Position numbers and translations under genes: made by a program. The notes below the pieces were generated by a model that did not search any database, was not told the DNA's origin, and worked only from the letters and a program-made list of their open reading frames with translations. Below, one piece after another: positions 19,945 through 29,000 of a stretch of DNA of 64,000 bases (position 1 is its first letter; each line of letters begins with the position of its first letter). Source of the stretch: Candidatus Poseidoniales archaeon (GTDB lineage Archaea > Thermoplasmatota > Poseidoniia > Poseidoniales > Thalassarchaeaceae); assembly GCA_028283505.1 (NCBI GenBank), contig JAPOFX010000007.1, forward strand, positions 1 to 64,000, given 5' to 3'.

Positions 19945-20799
19945 TCAGTCGCAATACGTATACCAATCCTTAAAATCTGGCAAGGCCTCTATCAAATCTC
20001 CGTTCAGTACGAAGGGTATCAGTGGCATCCCCATTGGGGCCGGGCCACCGGCCTTCTTAATACCAATGAAATCGAACTCTGCCCCACTAGATCTGTTTCG
20101 TGCCCTATTTTTTTCGATTACTGTTGGGTCAAATCTTGATGAATGGCAGATACAGAATAATTTACTTCCGCCAGAGTCTGTGCCATTAGGAACCCATTGA
20201 TCCTCGGTAAACTCGTTCGTCACTAGTTGCCATCCAGGGATACAACATAGATGCGTGCATCTGGAGAAAATAAGGATTAAATTGTCATGGATTGAAAGTG
20301 TCTCGTACTGTGGGTCCTCATCAAGCTCATATCCCGAGCCAACATATTTCCCATCCACCGTGTAACCGTCCATAAACTGGAATCTGGGTTTGTCTTGAAT
20401 GAGGTCAGAGCCCTTGTTTTCTTCATGAGGGACGTAAACGGCGTTCACTGGCATTCCCGACCACACACCTTGAGCAGCTGACATCCCGGTCGAGGAACTT
20501 GATGCAGCATCTACAAACGATTGGTATGTCATAGGCTCCAAGTGCTTATCCCCGTACCAGACTGAATCCTCAGCCCCGGTTGGAACCCAATATCTGACTG
20601 CAGTATCTCCTCCTGAAGAATCTGATTGACCCATAAGGAGTGCAGCAAAACCTACGCTAGTTAGGCCTGCCATGGTAATTACCCCTGCGGCTGTGTTGAA
20701 GGAATGTCTCATAAATTGCCTCCTGTCAATCATGTGAATGTCTGAATCGTTACCTTCGGCCCCTTCCGAAGTATCCCTCAGTGTGAATTTCCTCGCCAT
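19945..20799 (-). CDS. Rieske [2Fe-2S] protein
   Basis: This 284-residue protein contains a twin-arginine-like DRRQFM at residues 25-30 followed by a hydrophobic helix, so Tat-dependent export with a retained anchor is likely. Box 1 is CTHLCC (181-186) and box 2 is CICHSS (216-221). Ligands would be C181, H183, C216 and H219, with a C186-C218 disulfide. An extra cysteine sits at 185. An insertion of about 30 residues separates the boxes (EFTEDQWVPNGTDSGGS). It passes electrons from quinol to an extracytoplasmic acceptor. Confidence 0.93.
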   Translation of the reverse strand: MARKFTLRDTSEGAEGNDSDIHMIDRRQFMRHSFNTAAGVITMAGLTSVGFAALLMGQSDSSGGDTAVRYWVPTGAEDSVWYGDKHLEPMTYQSFVDAASSSSTGMSAAQGVWSGMPVNAVYVPHEENKGSDLIQDKPRFQFMDGYTVDGKYVGSGYELDEDPQYETLSIHDNLILIFSRCTHLCCIPGWQLVTNEFTEDQWVPNGTDSGGSKLFCICHSSRFDPTVIEKNRARNRSSGAEFDFIGIKKAGGPAPMGMPLIPFVLNGDLIEALPDFKDWYTYCD

Positions 20800-20802
20800 C
20801 TT

Positions 20803-21252
20803 CTAGACCTCATATTTTTTCCAAGACTCGGGGTCTTTCGCTGTGATGTATTTATTTCTCCTACTCTTCACTATTACTATGTCAGGCATAACGTACTTCA
20901 TGTATATCATACCCAGTATAATCACTGTCAGGAGCAGCATCCCCAGGAAAAAAGAAAGCATCTGCTGGTCCCACTTGTTGTAAAGCCCGTATGATAGTGA
21001 TCCGGCCCAGTATAATGACCACACTATCCCCCACAGGCCAACTAGTATGATTAGCCATGAGTCGCCCGAAGGAGATACGCTGGCTCTTACTATTGAGCCA
21101 GCTGGGGCCTCGTTGAACACGCCATGCTCTATTGCTGACTCATACGCTTCCTCGGATAACGATATACCGTCCAAGGCATCTCTGGCGTCTTCTACGCTTA
21201 CCTCCCCAGAGGCTACTTGCCTCAACATCTTCATGACTACATCGTCTTTCAT
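20803..21252 (-). CDS. Membrane protein of the Rieske/cytochrome b operon
   Basis: This 149-residue protein is not recognised. The N-terminal 60 residues are soluble and include a helical segment (QVASGEVSVEDARDALDGI) that resembles a short SHOCT-like helix pair. Two membrane helices follow near residues 67-90 and 98-120, then a basic tail. It overlaps the CXCH-protein stop by one base and is 3 bases from the Rieske gene. An accessory or assembly subunit of the complex is a reasonable guess. Confidence 0.65.
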   Translation of the reverse strand: MKDDVVMKMLRQVASGEVSVEDARDALDGISLSEEAYESAIEHGVFNEAPAGSIVRASVSPSGDSWLIILVGLWGIVWSLYWAGSLSYGLYNKWDQQMLSFFLGMLLLTVIILGMIYMKYVMPDIVIVKSRRNKYITAKDPESWKKYEV

Positions 21253-22061
21253 TACTGATCACCCCTTCTCTGATGTTTTATCCTCAACCTCAGCAAGTTA
21301 CTCCTTCCTTCATAATGCCTGGAAAATCCGTATCTCAACATTAGTCCGCAGAAAATAATCACAATCACAACTGCTGCGAATCCCAGCAGGCCCAACCAAT
21401 GTGCCCTCATTCCAGCTCCCATGTGGTGTAAATCTACTCCTTCTTCAACAGGGGCAGGGGGCTCTATGTCCCCATTTCCGACAAACACCGTACGGACCCC
21501 GCCAAACTCACCTTCATCCATTGAAGCGCTGAGGCGATTCCACCTATCGAGTTGCGAAGGAATACCATCTCCATTTACGGAATTCCCAGCTAGCCATATG
21601 GTCACCACTCCCGTTTCCTCAGGGGGGGCCGTCCATGTTATGTGCCATGTTCTATCTGGAACCTTGGATCCAGAGTTGGTGTGTGTCAGAGAGGTCACAT
21701 CGTCCTCCCAGTTGTACACGAGGGCCTCTGATCCTTCTGAGGCAGCTAGTGATCCACCGCTAACTCGCATAGAGAACCCCCCGGTATGAGATGCAGTATC
21801 TGCAGGAGGGCCTCCGATAATCTGAATTACCATCTCGTATGATTCCCCCGGCTCATAACGGTAAGGAACATCGGTCAGGATTAGAGTAACGGAATTATCC
21901 GGCTCATCGGCGTGGCATGTGCATCCTGCTAGAGCGACATCGCCCTCGTTGTTTGCATCCCCTCCTATACCGGTAGGATTTGCCTGAGAGCCTCCTGCAG
22001 CCAGAACAGCGACTAAGCTGATAGTCAGCATCTTCCTCACTGTAAGCATACTAGACGCCAT
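21252..22061 (-). CDS. Secreted, membrane-anchored CXCH protein (reeler/anchor-V-like)
   Basis: This protein has about 269 residues from the ATG at 22061, which has AAAGGTG upstream; the frame extends to 22088. A signal peptide is followed by LAGCTCHADE. That motif is CXCH, one residue shorter than the CXXCH heme c motif. A beta-sandwich domain follows (VPYRYEPGESYEMVIQI, SHTGGFSMRVSGG), similar to reeler or choice-of-anchor-V domains whose bacterial members carry CxxCHGG. A C-terminal helix and basic tail anchor it. It is the first gene of the operon and could be the electron acceptor of the Rieske protein. A paralogue begins at 63799. Confidence 0.75.
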   Translation of the reverse strand: MASSMLTVRKMLTISLVAVLAAGGSQANPTGIGGDANNEGDVALAGCTCHADEPDNSVTLILTDVPYRYEPGESYEMVIQIIGGPPADTASHTGGFSMRVSGGSLAASEGSEALVYNWEDDVTSLTHTNSGSKVPDRTWHITWTAPPEETGVVTIWLAGNSVNGDGIPSQLDRWNRLSASMDEGEFGGVRTVFVGNGDIEPPAPVEEGVDLHHMGAGMRAHWLGLLGFAAVVIVIIFCGLMLRYGFSRHYEGRSNLLRLRIKHQRRGDQ

Positions 22062-22205
22062 ACACAACACCTTTGGTGAACATGCCACTTGAAAGGGGGC
22101 TATTAACGTTGCATTGTCGGACTGTCAAACCAAACCCCGAAACGTGCCAATTTGTGACTTCCACGGCCACACCAAGCTAATATGTTGGAGCCCCAAGGCA
22201 AACTT

Positions 22206-22511
22206 ATGTCAGGACCACCTTGGAGGAATGTATACGGTCTCACAGATGACCAAATCTCCATGCTTGACATGGCTGAAGACAATATGGAAATGATGAAGCT
22301 TGGACTCGCTGAGAAGATACTAACTGCCATGCTTGAAGATGACCCACAATGTATCCCAGTTCTGAATGTCATGGCACACTTTCAAGGAAGATATATCTCC
22401 GATTTCGAAAAAGCTGTGGAATACTATGACAGTGTCCTAGAACTCGAACCAGATAATGCCTGGGCGAGAGACGAGAGGAGACGTTACCTCAGATATTCGA
22501 CCTACGACTAA
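22206..22511 (+). CDS. Small TPR protein
   Basis: This protein of about 101 residues has at least two TPR-like helix pairs. The second is clear: FEKAVEYYDSVLELEPDNAWA is a canonical TPR followed by an arginine-rich end. TPR proteins are scaffolds. An upstream in-frame ATG at 22182 is an alternative start. It overlaps the long form of the FtsZ-like gene, which follows directly, so the two may be co-translated and linked in function. Confidence 0.7.
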   Translation: MSGPPWRNVYGLTDDQISMLDMAEDNMEMMKLGLAEKILTAMLEDDPQCIPVLNVMAHFQGRYISDFEKAVEYYDSVLELEPDNAWARDERRRYLRYSTYD

Positions 22512-23451
22512 GCAATTCTATACGCCTGCCCCATACTCGAGGCTCGTGCGAGATGGCGAAGTCCTTGTTGTAGGAGTGGGGGGCCTGGGTTGTCTGTGGG
22601 CATTGGAGGCGCACTCAGGATGCCCCGATTTAGCAGAATTGTTGTTGGTTGATGCCGATGAATCGTCATTCGAAGGTGCTAGCTATGCAAATTGCCTTTT
22701 TTTAGATTCAGGAGGTGAGGGACGTGGAGCAGCCGCCCTTCCTTCAATGGCGATTCACAGGCTGATGGATGGTATGGAATCAATCTCCGATCTTCTTGAG
22801 AGGGCAGAGGTCGTGATTTTGATGGCCGGATTAGGCGGGGGGATGGGGTCAGGAGCTTCTGGGGAACTGGCTAAGATGGCAAAACAATTTGGATCTTTGG
22901 TGCTCTCAGTTGTCGGCCTACCCTTCGCAGAGCAGCCACTCAGGTGCGCCATCGCAGAAGAAGCACTGCCTTCCTTGGAGGCACACTCTGATGTCTGCAT
23001 CAGGGTTAGCATGGAGCGTCTAGCCTGGCAATCGAGGAGAAGAGAGACAAACTGGATGTTAGGATCTGGATGGATAGGAGAGCTGGTTGAGGGATTAGTG
23101 ACTACACTTGCCAGTGTGGGAAGGATCAATCTTGATCTAATGGACATGAGGGCGATAATCAACAAAACTGGTAATGCCACATTAATCGTAGGGACCGGCT
23201 CATCTGAGAATCCCAGCTCTGTAGTTGAGATGGCTAGAAACTCACCGTTGAATGATGTTTCTATCGAAGGTGCAAAAGGGTGTATGATTCAGGTTGAAGG
23301 AGGGCCTGATATGACTCTCTCCCATCTCACTGAATTGACAGACTCATTTGTATCTCAGATGGATCCCGATTGTCAGGTCATCATGGGAGCCAGGGTAAGC
23401 GACGAAATGATTGGAAAACTCAGGCTCGTGGCTGTGGTGAGCGGTATCTAG
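22456..23451 (+). CDS. ftsZ: Divergent FtsZ-family protein
   Basis: This protein has 331 residues from the ATG at 22456, or 301 from a GTG at 22546, which would remove the overlap with the TPR gene. Tubulin/FtsZ motifs are present but altered. The first nucleotide loop reads VGVGGLGC where FtsZ has GVGGAGCN. The T4 signature reads GGGMGSG instead of GGGTGTG. The T7 catalytic loop INLDLMD keeps the N-x-D-x-x-D pattern. The C-terminal domain is short. It is probably a polymerising GTPase in cell division; the partner SepF is encoded at 54796. Archaea often have two FtsZ proteins, and this may be the more divergent one. Confidence 0.82.
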   Translation: MPGRETRGDVTSDIRPTTKQFYTPAPYSRLVRDGEVLVVGVGGLGCLWALEAHSGCPDLAELLLVDADESSFEGASYANCLFLDSGGEGRGAAALPSMAIHRLMDGMESISDLLERAEVVILMAGLGGGMGSGASGELAKMAKQFGSLVLSVVGLPFAEQPLRCAIAEEALPSLEAHSDVCIRVSMERLAWQSRRRETNWMLGSGWIGELVEGLVTTLASVGRINLDLMDMRAIINKTGNATLIVGTGSSENPSSVVEMARNSPLNDVSIEGAKGCMIQVEGGPDMTLSHLTELTDSFVSQMDPDCQVIMGARVSDEMIGKLRLVAVVSGI

Positions 23452-23486
23452 ATTTCATTAATTAACTCAATTACATTCCGACTACC

Positions 23487-23777
23487 ATGGCAAAGCTAAG
23501 CAAGGCCAAAAGAGGGAAAAACCGGTGGATAGGAATAACTGTTTCAAACCCATCCATTATTCGGTCTGAAATGAGCAACTTATTGGAATCAGGGTTGCAG
23601 GGAATAAGCTGGAAGCTATTTGATTTTTACGAGCATGGAAATCAGAAGCTAGCCATAATCAGGACTAAATTGGAAGATGCTTCGAAAGCTCGGAAAATTA
23701 TTAATTCAATTGAGGGACTTTCAACCACCACCACCTCAGGTAAAATTAGGTTGGTAAGAGAGAGACTCACTCGGTAG
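23487..23777 (+). CDS. rnp2: RNase P protein component 2 (Pop5 family)
   Basis: This 96-residue basic protein starts with a lysine-rich stretch and then RWIGITV, matching the first strand of Pop5. The later segment KLAIIRTKLEDASKARKII, followed by TTTSGKIRLVRERL, matches the conserved second half (A-I-I-R and SGTIR). It would be an RNase P subunit. The 3' end overlaps the convergent methyltransferase/biotin-ligase gene by 11 bases. Confidence 0.78.
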   Translation: MAKLSKAKRGKNRWIGITVSNPSIIRSEMSNLLESGLQGISWKLFDFYEHGNQKLAIIRTKLEDASKARKIINSIEGLSTTTTSGKIRLVRERLTR

Positions 23778-25125
23778 TGAGGTTATTGCCAAACTCCCAT
23801 TCTAGGCCGTTGGTGGTTGAAAGAGCCTTCCTCTCCCCTCCAGAAACAATTTGTAGGAATCCGTCAGGGGTAATGCCAACGACTCTGCACTCCTTTCCTT
23901 TGTATCCTATTCTTTGCCCCCTTGACAGCGATTTAGAAAGTGAATTCCAAGATTCAATTTGCAATAACATTGGGTCAATATCAGGAATTCTGTCATCTTT
24001 CTCAATTATCGTTGAAACTCTGGAATCCACGCAGCTAAATACATAATCCCTTGAAAATTCACCTATTGTGTCCCGCCATCCAGGGCACAATAACCCCTTA
24101 ACCATTCGACTGGCCGAATTAATTCCGATACCCAGCCTGAAGCCCCCATCCGTGCTTTTTGCCTCGATTAGAATCCCGCCGATTTTTCCTCCTCCAGCAG
24201 AAACAAGGTCATTGGGCCATTTCAAATCGCAATCAATCAAACCAGAAACTAAAGCCCCTAAGGATATCTGAAGTAATCCAATGGGAGGCAGCTCAGAAAT
24301 TTCTCTATTTATCCTCCATGAAGCAATCAAATCCCCCTCCTTTGACTCCCACTTGGACCCTCTCCTGCCTCTTCCTGAAACTTGGGTGTCGGCAACAATT
24401 CTTTGCCAACCCTCAGCGGGAAGGTCAACCGAATAGTCCATCGTGGATTCACAGGAGTCGACCCTGATTGCGGATACTCCCAAGCCAGTTTTCCAAAGGC
24501 AAAAAACTCCCAATTTTTCATCTCCCATTCTGCGCGAATCGATAATTCTGCAAGACCAACCAGAGCTGTACCAATCTGAAGGCTTGCTCGGGCTATCAGG
24601 GTCTGTCCTGAAAAGAGCAACTACGACAATTTTGTCATTTCCATGGTTCTCTAGGTGTTTAAGTAGCTCGAAAGACCATCCCTTGCCATGAATATCGATC
24701 ATGGACGCCTCTTCAATTAGTTCCAGTGAGGGTTCTCCCCTTTTCGGCGGTGATAGATAGGGCAGATTCCAGACTACCAGCTCTGCATCATCAGGGATGC
24801 GCCATCCCTCCTCTCCCAATCCTCCTTCGTTTATTTTCACAGAGCTCGAGTAACCTAGCTTTTCGATATTCGCCCTGGAGCATGCCACTGCATAGGGATT
24901 TATGTCATAGCCATGTACTTTCCAACCCATCTCAGACAATGCCATTGATACAACTCCGGAGCCACAACCTATCTCGATGGCCTTTCTACCCCGGCCCTCG
25001 ATTTTGGACAAAGTTTTGCAGATTAATTCAGTGTCCTCTCTCGGGGGATATACACTAGGCGCTACGTCAACGTCCCAAGGCCCAAACCTTCCTGAACAGA
25101 ATCTGATAGTTTTGACTCCTCTCAT
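23767..25125 (-). CDS. Fusion of HemK/Mtq2-like methyltransferase and biotin-protein ligase
   Basis: This protein has 452 residues. Residues 1-210 form a class I methyltransferase with AIEIGCGSGVVSMALSE (SAM site), GYDINPYAV, and VVWNLPYLSP, which stands where HemK/PrmC/Mtq2 enzymes carry NPPY. Members methylate glutamine in release factors. Residues 215-452 form a biotin ligase with DSCESTMD, SGRGRRGSKW, LKWPNDL and GGKIGGILIEA, plus a small C-terminal beta domain. The ligase half would biotinylate the carrier encoded at 10649-11056. The reading frame is continuous across the junction. NLPY in place of NPPY is a conservative change. Confidence 0.88.
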   Translation of the reverse strand: MRGVKTIRFCSGRFGPWDVDVAPSVYPPREDTELICKTLSKIEGRGRKAIEIGCGSGVVSMALSEMGWKVHGYDINPYAVACSRANIEKLGYSSSVKINEGGLGEEGWRIPDDAELVVWNLPYLSPPKRGEPSLELIEEASMIDIHGKGWSFELLKHLENHGNDKIVVVALFRTDPDSPSKPSDWYSSGWSCRIIDSRRMGDEKLGVFCLWKTGLGVSAIRVDSCESTMDYSVDLPAEGWQRIVADTQVSGRGRRGSKWESKEGDLIASWRINREISELPPIGLLQISLGALVSGLIDCDLKWPNDLVSAGGGKIGGILIEAKSTDGGFRLGIGINSASRMVKGLLCPGWRDTIGEFSRDYVFSCVDSRVSTIIEKDDRIPDIDPMLLQIESWNSLSKSLSRGQRIGYKGKECRVVGITPDGFLQIVSGGERKALSTTNGLEWEFGNNLTTE

Positions 25126-25156
25126 TGAAATTTCCTACCAGCATCGTTTTTTTGTC

Positions 25157-25195
25157 AGCAAACCTTATTTGTGCCCCACCTAAATTAGGTTTGCT
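25157..25195. repeat. 9-bp inverted repeat upstream of tRNA-Lys
   Basis: AGCAAACCT (25157-25165) and AGGTTTGCT (25187-25195) are perfect reverse complements separated by 21 bases. A T7 run precedes it at 25147-25153. It lies between the start of the minus-strand fusion gene and the plus-strand tRNA/RNA polymerase operon. It could be a regulator site or an RNA hairpin. Nothing else is recognised in 25126-25294. Confidence 0.45.
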
Positions 25196-25244
25196 TCCGG
25201 TAGTTCGCGAGGCTAACTGCCCCAGTGCTAGCTATGCATTTCCG

Positions 25245-25257
25245 GTATATTCAAAAA
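25245..25257 (+). promoter_or_regulatory. Possible TATA element for tRNA-Lys
   Basis: GTATATTCAAAAA lies about 40 to 50 bases before the mature tRNA 5' end. AT-rich composition in a GC-richer spacer and plausible spacing for an archaeal promoter with a short leader are the only support. Confidence 0.3.
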
Positions 25258-25294
25258 CGCCCCTACGGTCCGAGGATAGCCCAGCATCAGCCAT

Positions 25295-25368
25295 GGGCCT
25301 GTAGCTTAGTCAGGTAGAGCACCGGGCTTTTAACCCGGTGGCCGGGGGTTCGAATCCCCCCGGGCCCG
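25295..25368 (+). tRNA. tRNA-Lys (anticodon TTT)
   Basis: The cloverleaf is complete. The acceptor GGGCCTG pairs with CGGGCCC with one G-U pair. The anticodon stem CCGGG/CCCGG encloses the loop CTTTTAA, giving anticodon TTT. The T arm is GGGGG-TTCGAAT-CCCCC. The discriminator is G and CCA is not encoded. The gene is directly upstream of rpoH on the same strand and may share its transcript. Confidence 0.95.
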
Positions 25369-25420
25369 CCTGCCAAGCTACGGGACCAAGGCTGAAAATG
25401 GGTCCTGGGGAGTGTGGAAA

Positions 25421-26008
25421 ATGGCGGTAAAAAGCTCAACTAAAAAGAGACTAATAGAACTAGGCGTCACAGAAGAACATGCTCACAAACTCGCTGATGA
25501 CGCCAACATGGACGCCATCAAAAGAATGACCGTCGAGGAAGTAGCCAAGAAGGTCGGTTTGGAGTCAGGCGCCTCAGAATTAGAAAATATCATGGGAATA
25601 ATAAGGGAACAGGCGGCCTCCAGGAGAAGAAGCAGGTCTGGCAGAATAACCATTTCGAGAACTGCCCTGTTGGATGAAGACATTCCAGTTGGAGAGGACA
25701 GGTTCAACGTGCTGAACCATCAACTCGTCCCACATCATTCTCTGGTTCCAGAAGAGGATGAAGAATCCGAACTCTCTCCATGGGGGCTAATGGAAACGGG
25801 TGACAATGGAGAAGATAGACTGGCGAAAGAATTATTGCCCAAGATTTTGATTACCGATCCTTCCGTCCAAGCCCTCAAGGAAATGGAGGAAGCAGACAGA
25901 GCCGACCTTCCTGCCGGCTGGCTCAAAAACAGAGTCGTTAAGATTTACAGATACAGCAGATCAGCTGGAGCTAGTACAGCTTACAGACTAATAGTGGAGA
26001 GCAACTAA
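25421..26008 (+). CDS. rpoH: RNA polymerase subunit H (Rpb5) with an N-terminal extension
   Basis: This protein has about 195 residues, against about 80 for typical archaeal RpoH. The C-terminal 95 residues are the Rpb5 core: LVPHHSLVPEE, LPKILITDP, VKIYRYSRSAGASTAYRL. An acidic, low-complexity insert lies within it. The N-terminal 70 residues form a helical domain with STKKRLIELGVTEEHAHKLADD, followed by an Arg/Ser-rich linker. Nearly the same domain begins RpoA'' (32835). ATG 25421 is chosen over GTG 25412 because MAVKSSTKK aligns with MVVKSATKK of RpoA''. It is first in the rpoH-B-A1-A2-rpl30e cluster. Confidence 0.9.
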   Translation: MAVKSSTKKRLIELGVTEEHAHKLADDANMDAIKRMTVEEVAKKVGLESGASELENIMGIIREQAASRRRSRSGRITISRTALLDEDIPVGEDRFNVLNHQLVPHHSLVPEEDEESELSPWGLMETGDNGEDRLAKELLPKILITDPSVQALKEMEEADRADLPAGWLKNRVVKIYRYSRSAGASTAYRLIVESN

Positions 26009-26020
26009 GGAGGAATTAAT

Positions 26021-29000
26021 ATGAAGGAAATTGTTGAAAGTTATTTCGCTCACAGAAGCATGGTAAATCATCAGCTCGCATCTTACGATGATTGTATCCC
26101 AATCGGGGATGGCAAAGGAAGTAGGATGGAGAGCATAGTCAGAGGAATTCGCATAGGAAGCGACGAAGATCTCGAGGATGTTCCAGGAGGAAAAGAAGCC
26201 GGGGGAATGATCAAGCTGGACGTACTTGACAAGGAAATCTTCATCCGCATGAAGGGTATTAGACTCGGGGCCCCAACTGTCCGAGAAGCCAATGGTGCAG
26301 AGCACCCAGCTACGCCACTAGAATGCCGACTCAGGAAATTAACCTATTTTTCTCCAATATACATGGACTTTAAAATTTACAGAGATGACCTCCCCCCGTC
26401 CTCCACAAATTCCGATATCGGATTCATAGAGGAAGAGGGAGTCCACATCGGAAATCTCCCAATCATGGTCAGATCAGGAAGGTGCAACCTCCATCCAGAT
26501 CACATCGCTGGAACTCAGGAGAAGTCGTTGAAACTCTCGCCCACAACTTCTGCCGAAGATGCTCTGAGGCACAAGGAACTACTCAGGAAATCGGGCGAAG
26601 ATCCACTTGACCCAGGTGGCTACTTCATCATTAATGGAACGGAGAGGGTACTCATCTCAATGGAAGACCTGGCTCCAAACAGAGTGACAGTTGAAAAGAA
26701 CAAGAAATATGCTCACGAAACAGAGGTTGCAAAGATATTCTCCCAGAAAGATGGGGTTAGGAAGCCGATAAATGTGGAAAAGAGACGCGATGGTATGCTA
26801 ATGGTGAAGATTCCTAGTGCGGGTACAACTGCAATCCCAGTGGTCCTTCTAATGAGGGCTCTTGGAATGGAAAATGATAGGGATATTTTCTCTGCCATCG
26901 CAGGACCAGTAGAGGCGATGAAGTACACGGTGGCAAATCTCAATGATGTAAAAGATAACCCAGAGTATGGAGTAGACAATACCGAAGAGGCAATGGCGTG
27001 GCTTGAGAAAAAATTCGCGGCTGGCCAGCAAAAGGAGTACAGGGAATCCAGAATCCAGAATCTCCTTGACAAGGAGTTGCTGCCCCATTTGGGCTCAGAC
27101 GAATCCGTGAGGACCAAGAAAGCAATCTTCCTTGGGAGGATTGTAAGGCAGGTTCTAGAGATGGCCATAACTAATAGAGATCCTAACGACAAGGATCATT
27201 ATGCCAACAAGAGAGTTAGGCTCGCTGGGGACCTCATGGAAGACCTATTCAGAGTGGGCGTTCAGGGCCTTGCAAGGGACCTGAAGTACCAATTAGAGAG
27301 GCATCACAACAGAAAGAGGGAACTCAAAATCAACTCGTGCCTGAGGCCGGATGTTCTCACATCAAAAATCATGCATGCACTGGCTACAGGAAACTGGGTC
27401 GGAGGAAGGTCGGGAGTAAGCCAACTTCTAGACAGGACTACCTATCTAGCTTCGCTTTCGCACATGAGAAGGGTTACTAGCCCCCTTGTCAGGAGCCAGC
27501 CACACTTCGAAGCCAGAGATTTGCATCCAACGCACTGGGGCAGACTATGTCCAAACGAGACGCCCGAGGGACAGAATTGTGGTCTTGTAAAAAATGCCGC
27601 ACAAATGATCGATGTTTCCGAGGAAGTCCCCGAAGACGACGTTAAGGAGCTACTAATTGAAGCAGGAGTTAATCCTAACCCAGAAGGATGGGCCGATGGA
27701 TCCAGAATCCATGTGAATGGTGACATCTTCGGTCTCCACAAGAGGCCCAACAAACTAGTTTCACAATTCAAAAGAAGGAGACGGTCGGGCAGAATTAGGC
27801 CCGAGGTAAGCATCCGTCATGATACCGAGAATAGAGATGTATTCATCAATACCGACAGAGGTAGAATAATGAGGCCATTATTGGTACTAGAAGATGGTAC
27901 CTTGAACCTCGCTAAGTTCCACTTAGAAGGCCTGAAAACCGGCGAAATAACTTTCTCAGATCTTGTTTCCTCAGGTGTCATAGAATGGGTTGATGCTGAA
28001 GAAGAAGAGGACCTGCTCATAGCACCAAGGCCTTTTGACCTGCCTGAGCTCTCTCCCAAGAACAAGAGGCCAATAGATCCGGCAAAGGTCGAGTGGACAA
28101 ATCTTGGAGATGAAGAAATTTCCAAAGCCAAGCTCAAAGTCGAAGTCAAGTTGCCAGATGGGTCAACAGTATCTGAGAGGTTTTCTGTACCATTGAACTA
28201 CAAGCAAGAGGATATTGATGTCCTGCGAAAGAAAGAGAAAAAGGACAACACGGTGCTAGTTTACACTCACGTAGAGATTGATCCACAGCTCATACTCGGC
28301 GTCTGTGCGGCTCTAGTTCCCTATCCAGAACATAACTCCACCCCCCGAGTTACAGGAGGGACCGCCATGGTGAAGCAAAGTCTAGGCCTCCCTAGCGCAA
28401 ATTATCGCCTGAGGCCAGATACCAGGGCTCATGTAATGCACTACCCTCAAGTATCCGTCGTGGGGACCAGGGCAATGGATACCACTAATTTCAACAGCAG
28501 ACCCGGTGGACAGAACTTTGTTGTCGCTATTATGAGCCACCACGGTTACAACATGCAAGATGCAGTAATAATGAACAAGGCCTCGGTTGAACGAGGCCTT
28601 GGGAGGTCATCATTTATCAGAACTTACAATGCAGAGAACAGGAGGTTTCCAGGAGGTCAGGAAGAAAGAATCGAAGTCCCTGGTACCGGCCTAGATGAAG
28701 TCAAAGGTATGAAATCTTTCGATAGCTACGCACATTTAGAAAGAGATGGACTTCCAGTACCGGAAGAATTCCTATCTAGCGGAGGAGGCCCAGATTCCGC
28801 AGTTTTAGTCGGGAAAACCAGCCCTCCTAGATTTTTGGAAGAAGCACATGGTGCGTTCCTTCAAGCTCAGGAAAGAAGAGAGTCGTCCATGATGGTCCGC
28901 CATGGTGAGGAGGGGTGGGTCGACAACGTCTTCGTCACGGAATCACTAGACTCGGGAAGACTGGTAAGAATCACTCTTCGAACAAACAAAATCCCAGAAT

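Noticed and set aside
22103-22372. 89-codon minus-strand frame in the divergent spacer
   Set aside because: Most of it is antisense to the TPR gene; no signal peptide or motif.
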